A DNA stretch of 64,000 nucleotides from the NCBI GenBank assembly GCA_905234655.1, contig CAJOJG010000017.1, positions 38,762-102,761 on the forward strand, read 5' to 3'. Made by a program: the position numbers and the translations under genes. Shown here piece after piece: positions 7,644-16,358 of the stretch (the stretch's first letter is position 1; the number at the start of each line of letters is the position of its first letter). The notes beneath the pieces were generated by a model. The model was not told where the DNA came from, searched no databases, and saw nothing but the letters and a program-made list of their open reading frames with translations. The stretch comes from an uncultured Bacteroidales bacterium. GTDB taxonomy: Bacteria > Bacteroidota > Bacteroidia > Bacteroidales > UBA3824.

Positions 7644-8165
7644 TTATTCGCGGATTATTTTTGGAAGAGGGAGCAGGCAGGGATTAATGTGCGACATCTG
7701 CCGACGCATAATTTGAGGAAAATAATAGCCACCGAAATTCATGGAACAATCTGATCCAATCGTATTTACAAGCACTTCTCCTTCCTCAACTCCGTCAATG
7801 ACATAAACCACTCCGCCACCACCATTCGTCGCATACAGACTTCCATCGATGCCTTGTTGAATCATAAACAGCCCTTCATTGTTCCCGCCAAAATCATAAA
7901 ACACCTTAAACTTAGAAAAAACCAATCCTTCGGACAAATCATAACCAATAAGCAAATCATTTCTTACAGCCATCAAATATTTGTCATTTCTTGTCAGTGC
8001 AAAAAACAGGTTTCCATCTGGCTTTGTGACAGAAGATACAGAAATTTCTTCCGTATGGCGGTCAACATCCAAGATAAAAAAATCGGAACTTGTACACGCA
8101 TATACCCTTGCCCCATCCAACGTCTGCCTAATGCAACAAATGAACGAAGTTATTATTGCTTCCAC
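7644..8165 (-). pseudogene. Truncated propeller gene (array member 3)
   Basis: The frame encodes propeller-like blades (VYACTSSDFFILDVD, TRNDKYLMAVRNDLLIGYDL, GIDGSLYATNGGGGVVYVID) and ends in LLPLPKIIRE like the two intact propeller genes. It has no signal peptide. Its apparent start lies in DNA that in the other units is the leader of the lipoprotein gene (TTGCTTCCACGCCAC, 8157-8171). An internal deletion from that leader to the last third of a propeller gene explains this: the lipoprotein gene and the propeller N-terminus are gone. Expression of a 173-residue product is possible but seems unlikely to be functional. Confidence 0.6.
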
Positions 8166-8219
8166 GCCACAAAAATATACACATTATTCCGAAAACACGT
8201 GCCACTTTTGGGTAATTTT
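8155..8219. repeat. Cassette leader, copy D (outer edge of the array)
   Basis: TTGCTTCCACGCCACAAAA, then the ACACGTGCCACTTTTGGGTAA arm as in copies B and C, but the returning arm of the hairpin is absent and unrelated sequence begins at about 8220. This marks the upstream boundary of the repeated region. Confidence 0.75.
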
Positions 8220-8242
8220 ATTATCACTCTTTAACATTTTTT

Positions 8243-8273
8243 TTTGCCATAACACAAAAACTGATTACCTTTG
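8243..8273 (+). promoter_or_regulatory. Promoter for the OmpA-like gene
   Basis: TTTG-N19-TACCTTTG, an exact consensus match, with the ATG at 8309 about 30 nt beyond the expected transcription start. Confidence 0.75.
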
Positions 8274-8308
8274 CAGCGCACAAGGCAACCATACAAAACT
8301 ACCCAAAC

Positions 8309-10573
8309 ATGAAAAAAACTGTTTTAATACACGCGCTCGGGCTAATGGCCTTCGCAGCCAACAGCACGGCGCAGACGACATCCTACGACCTGTTCCCAGT
8401 CCCTGAAGGGTTCAAGGCCGTCGCTGCCAACATTTCGGCAAACGGACTTAACGCCATTGTCGAAATAGAGAACGAGCCGCAGTCAAAAAAAGAAGAAAAA
8501 ATAACAAAATACATCTTCTTCACCAAGACTAACGGCCAATTCGGAAACCCATCGGAAAACAACCCTCTCAACAGCCTCATCGAGAAAAACATAAAGCCGA
8601 TGCAGCCATCGCTATCCAACGACGGCAACAAAATATACTTCGCCGCCGACAATGGCTCTGGAAACACCGACATATACGTAGTCTCTAAGTCAAACGGACA
8701 ATGGAGCGACATGACGCCGCTCAGCGACAGCATAAACTCACCAGCCCAGGAGCAGTACCCAGCCATATCGGCAGACGGCAACACGATATACTTCACGAGG
8801 ATTAAAGTCCCGGCAAAAGGCGAAAAACTCATCGACCCGCGATGCGGCATAATCTACATGAGCACCCACAAGCCCGACGGCACATGGACAAAAGCCAAAG
8901 ACGTGCCGGAGCCCGTAACGCTCGGCTGTGACGCATCACTGTACGTCGCGCCCGACAACCAGACCCTGTATTTCGCCTCAATCCGCAAGGAAGGCAGGAC
9001 AGACTTTGACATATACTACACGCACAGGCCAAACCAAAAGTCATGGATAATCCCGCTGCCAATCGACTCGGTCAACGGCCTCTACAACGACTTCTCGCCA
9101 TCATTCGACTACCAAAGCAAGATGATGTACTCACTGCATAGCGAAAAGAAGTCACAGGCTCTCGTCAAAACCGAAATCCCGCCCAACTTCCACCACCTGC
9201 CGGTCACAAGGTACATCGGAAAGACAATCGACAAATACACAAACCAGCCGCTCCAGACCGACATTACAATCAAGGACGCGCGAAGCTCCGAAATCCTCGC
9301 CCAATATAAAAGCGACGAGAAAACCGGCGAGTACGACTTCTTCATCACCGAACCGTCGCCGGTGTTCATCGACTTCAGCCACCCAGGCTACTCCCACAAC
9401 ATCATCGAGACAACCCCGGACGGCAAGGAACACAAGCAGGACTACACCTTCTTCAATAAAGTCGACATCCAGGTCAACGTATTCGACTCCGAAATGTTCG
9501 ACGCATTGGAAGGCGACTTCTACGTCCAGGCCGACGGCAAAGACACGACACTGAACATCGACGAATTTGCCACTGGCCGCTACAAAACCACACTACCCAT
9601 CGGAACAAACTTCGACTTCAAAATCACAAAAGACCTCTTCCTCGACTACGACTTTAAGGTCGACCTATCGCAAGTCGTGCTGTTCGAATCCGTAGAACGC
9701 GACGCCGAGCTTGTCTCGAGCAAGACACTGCTCAAAGTCCAGGTCAAAGGCCTCGAAGAAGGCGAGACCGCCGACGTGACCATTGTGGACATATCCACAA
9801 TCTCAAAATACTCCACCACCGCCACCACCGACGACAACGGATACGTCGAGTTCTGGCTCCGCAAAGGCGACCTCTACACCGTCAGCATCTTCAAGAAAGG
9901 CTATACGCCATTCAACCAGACTACCGCCCTCGGCGCAAAAGACCTCGCATTCGACAAACTCCGCAGACGCACAGGCCGTCAGACTAAGGACGCCGACTTC
10001 CAGACAAGCGGCCAAGGCCTCGACTACACAAGGCAAAGGCGCGCACACGGCGACGACTTCGACGAGGACGACGAAGAAGCATACCTCCTCTCAGACGAAG
10101 ATAGGCAGAGGAGAAGCACCAAGGACTTCGACTTCTCTAACCTCAACTTCTCCACCGACGAGACCATCAACCTCGACGGTAGCGTCACCGTCGTCGCCGA
10201 AATCCGAAAAATCAAGGAAGGCGTAGTAATGGAAATTCCCAACATCAACTTCGAGACTAACAGCTCCACACTCACCGAGTCAAGCTACGAAGGCCTCGAA
10301 ATCCTCGTCAACATCATGAAATCGAACCCGGACGTCAGCGTCGAAATATCCGCACACACCGACGACACCGGCTCCGACGAATATAACAACAAACTGTCCG
10401 ACCAAAGGGCCGCCTCCGCTGCGGCATACTTCATAACAAAAGGTGTATCCAGGAAAAGGATCATTACCAAAGGATACGGAAAGTCAATGCCGATTGTACC
10501 AAACGACAGCGACGAAAACAGGGCTAAAAACCGCCGTGTCGAAGTCAAAGTCATCAGCACAGTTAAAAGCTAA
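8309..10573 (+). CDS. PD40-propeller / OmpA-domain outer-membrane-associated protein
   Basis: A 754-residue exported protein with signal peptide (MKKTVLIHALGLMAFAANSTAQ). Residues about 95-280 hold WD40-like PD40 blades: 'PSLSNDGNKIYFAADNGSG', 'PAISADGNTIYFTR', 'VAPDNQTLYFAS'. Carboxypeptidase-regulatory-like beta domains follow at about 300-540 (KTIDKYTNQPLQTDITIKD), then an acidic low-complexity linker near 580-610. The OmpA peptidoglycan-binding domain is at 640-750 (INFETNSSTLT, SAHTDDTGSDEYN, LSDQRAASAAAYF, NRRVEVKV). This plan resembles the PorE-type proteins of T9SS machines but lacks the N-terminal TPR region. It is followed 14 nt later by the 725-residue gene, so the two are probably co-transcribed. 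Confidence 0.8.
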   Translation: MKKTVLIHALGLMAFAANSTAQTTSYDLFPVPEGFKAVAANISANGLNAIVEIENEPQSKKEEKITKYIFFTKTNGQFGNPSENNPLNSLIEKNIKPMQPSLSNDGNKIYFAADNGSGNTDIYVVSKSNGQWSDMTPLSDSINSPAQEQYPAISADGNTIYFTRIKVPAKGEKLIDPRCGIIYMSTHKPDGTWTKAKDVPEPVTLGCDASLYVAPDNQTLYFASIRKEGRTDFDIYYTHRPNQKSWIIPLPIDSVNGLYNDFSPSFDYQSKMMYSLHSEKKSQALVKTEIPPNFHHLPVTRYIGKTIDKYTNQPLQTDITIKDARSSEILAQYKSDEKTGEYDFFITEPSPVFIDFSHPGYSHNIIETTPDGKEHKQDYTFFNKVDIQVNVFDSEMFDALEGDFYVQADGKDTTLNIDEFATGRYKTTLPIGTNFDFKITKDLFLDYDFKVDLSQVVLFESVERDAELVSSKTLLKVQVKGLEEGETADVTIVDISTISKYSTTATTDDNGYVEFWLRKGDLYTVSIFKKGYTPFNQTTALGAKDLAFDKLRRRTGRQTKDADFQTSGQGLDYTRQRRAHGDDFDEDDEEAYLLSDEDRQRRSTKDFDFSNLNFSTDETINLDGSVTVVAEIRKIKEGVVMEIPNINFETNSSTLTESSYEGLEILVNIMKSNPDVSVEISAHTDDTGSDEYNNKLSDQRAASAAAYFITKGVSRKRIITKGYGKSMPIVPNDSDENRAKNRRVEVKVISTVKS

Positions 10574-10587
10574 AACAACCTCAAAAA

Positions 10588-12765
10588 ATGAATAAGATGA
10601 TCACAAAAAAGATAATATTGACGTTGATTGTGGCGGTTACATGCACCGCCGCATACGCCCAACGCATGAAATACAAGGACATATACGGCCTAATCGGAAT
10701 CGAACCCGCCGAACACACGCTCATCAAACTCAACGAGTACCAGAGCGCAGACCCCGAGTTCCCCAACACATACGTCCAGACCGCAGTAATAAAGTGGAAA
10801 TGGCTCCAGGAAGAAGACCCGTTCCTCAACTACAAATATGTCCGCCAGCTTATCTACGACACAAGGCTTTACCTCGGCCTCGCCATAAGCAAAATCAAAG
10901 CCGACGACAAGGAGGTCAAGACTAACCGCGACTACTACACCAACCTCGGCGTTGGAAACCTCAAGACCGTCACACAGGAAGGCGTGCTCGGATACCTCGA
11001 CAACATCATGTCCACTCTTAACGAGTACGACGAGCATGTCACCGCCATTATCGACAACTTCAACCTCGCCATCGACAAGTACAACGACTGCACACAGACT
11101 TTCAACAAAATCGTCGGCCACTCCAACAACTACAAGAACCTTCTTGTGACAAACTCCGACGAGCTCCGCAGCGAAATCAAGAAACTGTCCATGGACTTCG
11201 ACAGCGTAAAACTATGCTTCGGACTCTTCAGGAACGAACTCGCCAACTACCCCATCAAACAATACGACCAAAAACTGGACATAAAGCCCATAGAGACATA
11301 CAGGCTCGAAGGCCTCACGTCGTCCAACTTCATCCAGCCGCGAATCCCCGTGTGGGACTACCAAGGATGGTGCAAGGACGCGCTCAAACTCCTCGACGGA
11401 AACATCAAGGACATAAAGACAAACACCGAAAAGGCCATCAAGGACATCCGCGCCCGCGTCGCCAAGCTCCAACGCGCAAACGCCGAGACCGACAGCATAC
11501 AGAACATAATCCCGTCGAACAAAATCCTCAACCTCACTGAAAAATACGACTACGAGTCGCTCCTGTCCTCCGCGCTCAGGTACGAAGTCTCAAAGGCAAA
11601 CCTACAGATTGCCTCCCTGCGCTCCACTAACAACATCGACAACCCGGAGTCCTACAACAGCGACTATAACCAAAAGGCGAACTACTACTACGACCTCTAC
11701 CTCATGGTGCGCACATGCAAGAACAACCTCCGCGCAATGAACGCCAGGATTAACGACAAGAGCCTTCACCTCCACGAACAGACCATCACGAACCTGTACG
11801 GCAACACATCAAAATTCTCCAAGACATACAAAACCGAACAGGAAAAGGAAATCGACAAAATCCAGGAGAAGAACTTCGAGCATTTCCGCGCATTCACCGT
11901 CGACCAGTACACGCCGATGAACGCCTCATACACATTCAAGGAAAAGGAAATCAACGCCGCGCCATACGAAATCCCTTTCGACGAAGCCGACCAGGACGAA
12001 TACACCACGGTATTCTCATGCAAGGACGGCACCGGCAACAGGCTTATCGGCGGCTACCGGAAGACCTCAGACGTCGCGTCGACCGCCTTCGTCGCAAAAG
12101 GCGACCCCGACGGACAGCTCCTTTGGGCTACCGACATCACGATGCCCGCCGGCCAAAACGCAATCATACAACTCGCTCCCTCCAAGACCGAAGGCCTCTA
12201 CGCACTCGCCACTAACGGCACTAAGAGCAGCGTCATCAAGCTTGACAAAGAGGGAAAAGTCGTCTCAAAAACAGACCTCACATCGACAATGTACCCCGTG
12301 GCGTTCACATTGGACGAAATAGCCGCCACAGTGTCCGTCGTGTCAAAAGGCGCAAACGGCAACGCCGACACAGACACCTACGACGATGTCGTCCTGGAGA
12401 CCGTGAGCCTTGGACAGAAGAACCCGGCATTCAGCAAATACTTCAAACTGAAAGGCAAAGTCGCCGACATCATAAAGTCGTCCACCGGCTACGTCATCGT
12501 ATGCAACTACACCGCGCTTAACGTGAACGGCAAAGAGTTCACATCTAAATCCGACATTGCCTCCGTGGCCATCAGCGGCGACAACATAACCGCCAACGCC
12601 TGCAACTCGAAAGAAGAAATCAGAGCCATCAAAGCCTTCCAGATTAACGCCGAGACCATTAACATCACCGGCGCATACGACAACCTGAACTCCAAGACAT
12701 CCTCCGACGAAAAGCCGGCATACCTGCTCCTATCGACAAGAGGAAAGTTCTTCTACAAAAACTGA
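10588..12765 (+). CDS. Secreted protein of unknown function, partner of the OmpA-like protein
   Basis: A 725-residue exported protein (signal peptide MITKKIILTLIVAVTCTAAY, cleavage near AYAQ). I do not recognise a family. The first 460 residues are rich in Lys, Glu, Asn and Leu with long helical stretches (for example NTEKAIKDIRARVAKLQRAN), probably coiled coil. From about 465 to the end the character changes to beta strands with repeated 'FSCKDGTGNRLIGGYRKT', 'LDKEGKVVSKTDL' and 'AYLLLSTRGKFF' blocks, like a propeller. It lies 14 nt after the OmpA-like gene and ends at a strong terminator (12791-12834), so it is the second gene of a two-gene operon. Confidence 0.7.
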   Translation: MNKMITKKIILTLIVAVTCTAAYAQRMKYKDIYGLIGIEPAEHTLIKLNEYQSADPEFPNTYVQTAVIKWKWLQEEDPFLNYKYVRQLIYDTRLYLGLAISKIKADDKEVKTNRDYYTNLGVGNLKTVTQEGVLGYLDNIMSTLNEYDEHVTAIIDNFNLAIDKYNDCTQTFNKIVGHSNNYKNLLVTNSDELRSEIKKLSMDFDSVKLCFGLFRNELANYPIKQYDQKLDIKPIETYRLEGLTSSNFIQPRIPVWDYQGWCKDALKLLDGNIKDIKTNTEKAIKDIRARVAKLQRANAETDSIQNIIPSNKILNLTEKYDYESLLSSALRYEVSKANLQIASLRSTNNIDNPESYNSDYNQKANYYYDLYLMVRTCKNNLRAMNARINDKSLHLHEQTITNLYGNTSKFSKTYKTEQEKEIDKIQEKNFEHFRAFTVDQYTPMNASYTFKEKEINAAPYEIPFDEADQDEYTTVFSCKDGTGNRLIGGYRKTSDVASTAFVAKGDPDGQLLWATDITMPAGQNAIIQLAPSKTEGLYALATNGTKSSVIKLDKEGKVVSKTDLTSTMYPVAFTLDEIAATVSVVSKGANGNADTDTYDDVVLETVSLGQKNPAFSKYFKLKGKVADIIKSSTGYVIVCNYTALNVNGKEFTSKSDIASVAISGDNITANACNSKEEIRAIKAFQINAETINITGAYDNLNSKTSSDEKPAYLLLSTRGKFFYKN

Positions 12766-12790
12766 CACAATCCTTTACTTCCATAATGAC

Positions 12791-12834
12791 AATGGCCGTG
12801 GACTGCTGCAAGACGCCTCCATGGCCATTTTTTT
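12791..12834 (+). terminator. Rho-independent terminator of the OmpA-like operon
   Basis: Stem AATGGCCGTGGA (12791-12802) with TCCATGGCCATT (12818-12829), one G-T pair, 15-nt loop, followed by a run of T. Confidence 0.85.
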
Positions 12835-12925
12835 AGCCCGAAATCGAAAAAAAACAAAAATGGAGCATTTTTTGTACAAAAAAACATTGTAACTTTACGC
12901 ACTGAAAGTAAACACGGAAAACGAG

Positions 12926-15900
12926 ATGAAATTAATAGCGAAAATACTGGCATACACTATATTAGTTCTGACATTAACAATCCAAGCAAAGGCTCAAATC
13001 AAGACCGTTGGCGAGCCATACGGCGTGACATACAACACTACGGAATATAATGTCAGCGCGCAAAACTGGTGTGCCGTCAAAGACAAGAAAGGCGTGATGT
13101 ACTTCGGCAACAGCAGCGGCGTGCTGATATTCGACGGAACATACTGGAACATCGTGAAAACAAAGAACGCCGCCGCTGTAAAAGCACTCGCCATCGACAC
13201 AGCCACAAACCGCGTCTACGTCGGCGCAAAATCCGACATCGGGTACCTCGAGACTAACTCGAGCGGAGAATACGAGTTCAAGAGCATCATCGAAAAAATC
13301 CCCGACGGAAACCGGTATTTTAACGACATAACCAACATAATCGTCGACAACGGCGAAGGAATCATATACGAGGCACGCTCCGCGCTGTATATCCTTAAGA
13401 ACGACACTATCACCGTCATCCCCGCCGAGGGCAACAACTCGCTCCGTGCATTCAAGACCGGCGGCAAAATCTTCGTCGCCTCCACAAAATCGGGCATAAT
13501 GACCCTCAAGAATGGCGAAGTCCGCATAGACAAACGGCTTGCCGACGCCGGATACAACATAACAAGCATGGATCTCTCGGACAACAGGCTCCTGATTATC
13601 AACAAGGACTTGGGCATATTCGAGTACCAGAACGACACCCTCGAAAAAATAGACACCCCACTTCCCGACGACCTCAGGAGGGACATTTTCTGTGCGACGC
13701 GCACCCACGACGGACAGTACGCATTCGGCACAATCTCCAACGGCGCTGTCATCACCGACAAAGACCTCAAGCCAATCAAAAGGCTCAAGTCGAGCCAGGT
13801 AAGCAACATCTACGAGGACGACACACACCTGCTTTGGATTTCCACATACACACAGATTATTTCGGTCGACCTTTACTCGCCGTTCTCGTGGTTTCCACAC
13901 TCACAGACAGGCATTAACGGCACTGTACGCTCCATACTCCGCACCCGCAACCAGCTCTACCTCGGCGCGAACGCAGTGTTCAACATCAACATCGACTCGC
14001 TCCAAAACCCAAAATTCCGCGAACTTAAGAACCGCAGCGGCAACGGTGCAATATGGAAACTCGACACTATCGGCGGCAAGATTATCGGCGGCGGCGTCAT
14101 AGGCATGTTCTCCATCGACACTAACAACACCCTCCGCACAATCGACGAGAAAGCGCGGCTTATCCGTAACTTCATAATCCCGCGCCGTAACAAAAACATC
14201 CTCCTCGCTGACGGCGGCAGCGGAATCTCCATCTACGAAAACAAGAACAACAAATGGGAATACCGTGGCAGCGCGCAGGGCATGTCCGCAGAAGTGCGTC
14301 AGCTCGGCGAAGAACCCGACGGAACGATTATGGCATCGCTCAGGAACACAGGCGTATTCCGCATCTCCCTCAACGAAAACTTCGACACCGCGACCTTCAA
14401 GAGGTACACATCAATGAACGGCCTTCCGTCCGACATCGACAACTACGTATTCGACACTGGCAACGACCTTAAGGTATTCACTACCAACGGCATATACCAA
14501 TATGACAAGGAATCTGACTCCTTCATCGAAGACTCCGCCACTAACGCTCATTTCGGCGGCCGCAAGACATTCGACCTGCTCTACAACGACCACCGGGGGA
14601 ACCTGTGGGCAAAACACGTCGTGACAAACAAGCGCGAAAAACAGACAAACATCTGGCTGCTTGAACGTTATAAGATAAAGAAGGACACATTTGAACTCTT
14701 GAGCGACATATTCCTGCCGTTTAAGAGCCACATTTCGTCATTCGGATATATCGGCGACGGATGCTACATCATCGGCGACAATAATGGCTTTGTCCACTAC
14801 GACGAAAATATAAAGAAAGACATCAGCAAGCCATACAACGCGCATATCCGCAAGGTCGAGAATATCTACAACGACTCGCTGATTTATGGCGGGAACACCG
14901 ACCTCGACGAGATAAAAATCGTCCTGCCCTACGAACACCACAGCATCAGAGTAAGGTTCTCCGCGTCCTTCTACGAACACCCCGAGGACATCAAATTCAA
15001 GTCGTTCCTCGAGAACAACGACGACGAATGGTCAGACTTCCGAAGTGAGAACTACAAGGAATACCCCAACCTGCGCCCCGGAAAATACATCCTCCACGTC
15101 AAGGCCATCAACTGCTACAACGTCGAAAGCCAGGAGGCGAGGATTACATTCGAAATCCTCGCGCCGTGGTACTTGACAAAATGGGCGATAATGCTCTACG
15201 TACTCCTCTTTGCGCTTGCCATCTGGGGACTTGTCAAGGCATACACCAAAAAACTCATCCGCGACAAGCAAAAACTCGAGCACATCGTCGAGGAACGCAC
15301 CGCCGAAATCCGCAAACAGAGCCAGCTCATCATGGAAAAAAACGAGGAAATCACCGCCAAAAACAAAGAAATCACCGATTCCATAAAATACGCCCAGCGC
15401 ATACAGACCGCGATGCTTCCGCTCGAAGAAAAAATCAAAAACGTCCTGCCCGAGCATTTCATCCTCTTCCGCCCCAAAGACATCGTGAGCGGCGACTACT
15501 ACTGGTTTGCCGAGACCGAAAACAGCATCATCTTCACCGCCGCCGACTGCACCGGACACGGCGTGCCGGGCGCGTTCATGAGCATGATTGGCTCGCAGAT
15601 ACTCACCGAAATCGTCGCCGACGGCATCACCTCGCCCGACGACATCCTCACCAACCAAAACCGCCGCATCCGCAAGGCACTCAAACAAGACACCACCGAC
15701 AATCAGGACGGCATGGACATGGCACTCTGCACCATCGACAAGAAGACCCACCTCGTGGAATATTCCGGCGCAAAAAACCAGCTCGTCGTCATCCAAAACG
15801 ACGAACTAACAGAATACAAAGCCGACAAGCAGAGCATCGGCGGCCAGCAGCTCTACGGCGACGACTTCCAGTACAAGAAGACCGCCATCCAGCCCGACGG

Positions 15901-16123
15901 CAACACGTGGTTCTACATGTTTTCTGACGGCTACAAGGATCAGTTTGGCGGCAAGGACAATTCCAAGTTCCTCATCAAAAACCTACGCAACCTCTTCCTC
16001 AAAATCCACAACGAGCCGCCCGAGAAGCAGCGCGAAATCCTCAACGACACCATCGAGAAGTGGATTAAGGACGGCAACACCGAGCAGACCGACGACATCA
16101 TAGTCATTGGCTTCAAGTGCTGA
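12926..16123 (+). CDS. Propeller-Y_Y_Y membrane sensor with PP2C (SpoIIE-type) phosphatase domain
   Basis: A 1065-residue membrane signalling protein. The signal peptide (about 1-24) is followed by a periplasmic propeller like those of Bacteroidota hybrid two-component sensors (DKKGVMYFGNSSGVLIFDG, EDDTHLLWISTYTQIISVD). A Y_Y_Y-type domain at about 665-745 (NLRPGKYILHVKA) precedes one transmembrane segment at about 750-772. A short coiled coil leads into a cytoplasmic SpoIIE/PP2C serine phosphatase from about 818 to 1062, with metal-site motifs GDYYWF, ADCTGHGVPGAFMS, DGMDMAL, SDGYKDQFGG and DDIIVIGF. It probably dephosphorylates an anti-sigma-antagonist-like partner in response to a periplasmic signal; no partner is encoded nearby. 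A weak promoter-like TAACTTTA lies at 12890-12897. Confidence 0.85.
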   Translation: MKLIAKILAYTILVLTLTIQAKAQIKTVGEPYGVTYNTTEYNVSAQNWCAVKDKKGVMYFGNSSGVLIFDGTYWNIVKTKNAAAVKALAIDTATNRVYVGAKSDIGYLETNSSGEYEFKSIIEKIPDGNRYFNDITNIIVDNGEGIIYEARSALYILKNDTITVIPAEGNNSLRAFKTGGKIFVASTKSGIMTLKNGEVRIDKRLADAGYNITSMDLSDNRLLIINKDLGIFEYQNDTLEKIDTPLPDDLRRDIFCATRTHDGQYAFGTISNGAVITDKDLKPIKRLKSSQVSNIYEDDTHLLWISTYTQIISVDLYSPFSWFPHSQTGINGTVRSILRTRNQLYLGANAVFNINIDSLQNPKFRELKNRSGNGAIWKLDTIGGKIIGGGVIGMFSIDTNNTLRTIDEKARLIRNFIIPRRNKNILLADGGSGISIYENKNNKWEYRGSAQGMSAEVRQLGEEPDGTIMASLRNTGVFRISLNENFDTATFKRYTSMNGLPSDIDNYVFDTGNDLKVFTTNGIYQYDKESDSFIEDSATNAHFGGRKTFDLLYNDHRGNLWAKHVVTNKREKQTNIWLLERYKIKKDTFELLSDIFLPFKSHISSFGYIGDGCYIIGDNNGFVHYDENIKKDISKPYNAHIRKVENIYNDSLIYGGNTDLDEIKIVLPYEHHSIRVRFSASFYEHPEDIKFKSFLENNDDEWSDFRSENYKEYPNLRPGKYILHVKAINCYNVESQEARITFEILAPWYLTKWAIMLYVLLFALAIWGLVKAYTKKLIRDKQKLEHIVEERTAEIRKQSQLIMEKNEEITAKNKEITDSIKYAQRIQTAMLPLEEKIKNVLPEHFILFRPKDIVSGDYYWFAETENSIIFTAADCTGHGVPGAFMSMIGSQILTEIVADGITSPDDILTNQNRRIRKALKQDTTDNQDGMDMALCTIDKKTHLVEYSGAKNQLVVIQNDELTEYKADKQSIGGQQLYGDDFQYKKTAIQPDGNTWFYMFSDGYKDQFGGKDNSKFLIKNLRNLFLKIHNEPPEKQREILNDTIEKWIKDGNTEQTDDIIVIGFKC

Positions 16124-16136
16124 ATTTTGGGATTTC

Positions 16137-16160
16137 AATCCAAAAAGTTTGGATTTTGTT
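16137..16160 (+). terminator. Likely terminator after the PP2C gene
   Basis: AATCCAAA (16137-16144), a 3-nt loop and TTTGGATT (16148-16155), followed by a T-rich stretch. The stem is short, so confidence is moderate. Confidence 0.5.
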
Positions 16161-16301
16161 TTGATGGTTCCAAACTACGCAAAGGAAATCCATCAAATCG
16201 CTGCCGGAATTTTGATTGGACTACAATTCGATTTATCAGGCGGCGATCATGGCGCAAGTGGACACGACTGCCCCGCGTATGGCAACTGACCCAAAAAAAA
16301 T

Positions 16302-16332
16302 TTTGCAATCCCGCGCCAAACCACTATATTTG
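16302..16332 (+). promoter_or_regulatory. Promoter for the M18 aminopeptidase gene
   Basis: TTTG-N19-TATATTTG, an exact consensus match, 26 nt before the ATG at 16359. Confidence 0.75.
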
Positions 16333-16358
16333 CGCAAACAAACAAAAATTGCAAAATC

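Noticed and set aside
16164-16289. 42-codon ORF between the PP2C gene and apeB
   Set aside because: It starts right after a terminator with no promoter box before it, and no homologous family is recognised; kept as non-coding spacer, although a gene fragment is possible.
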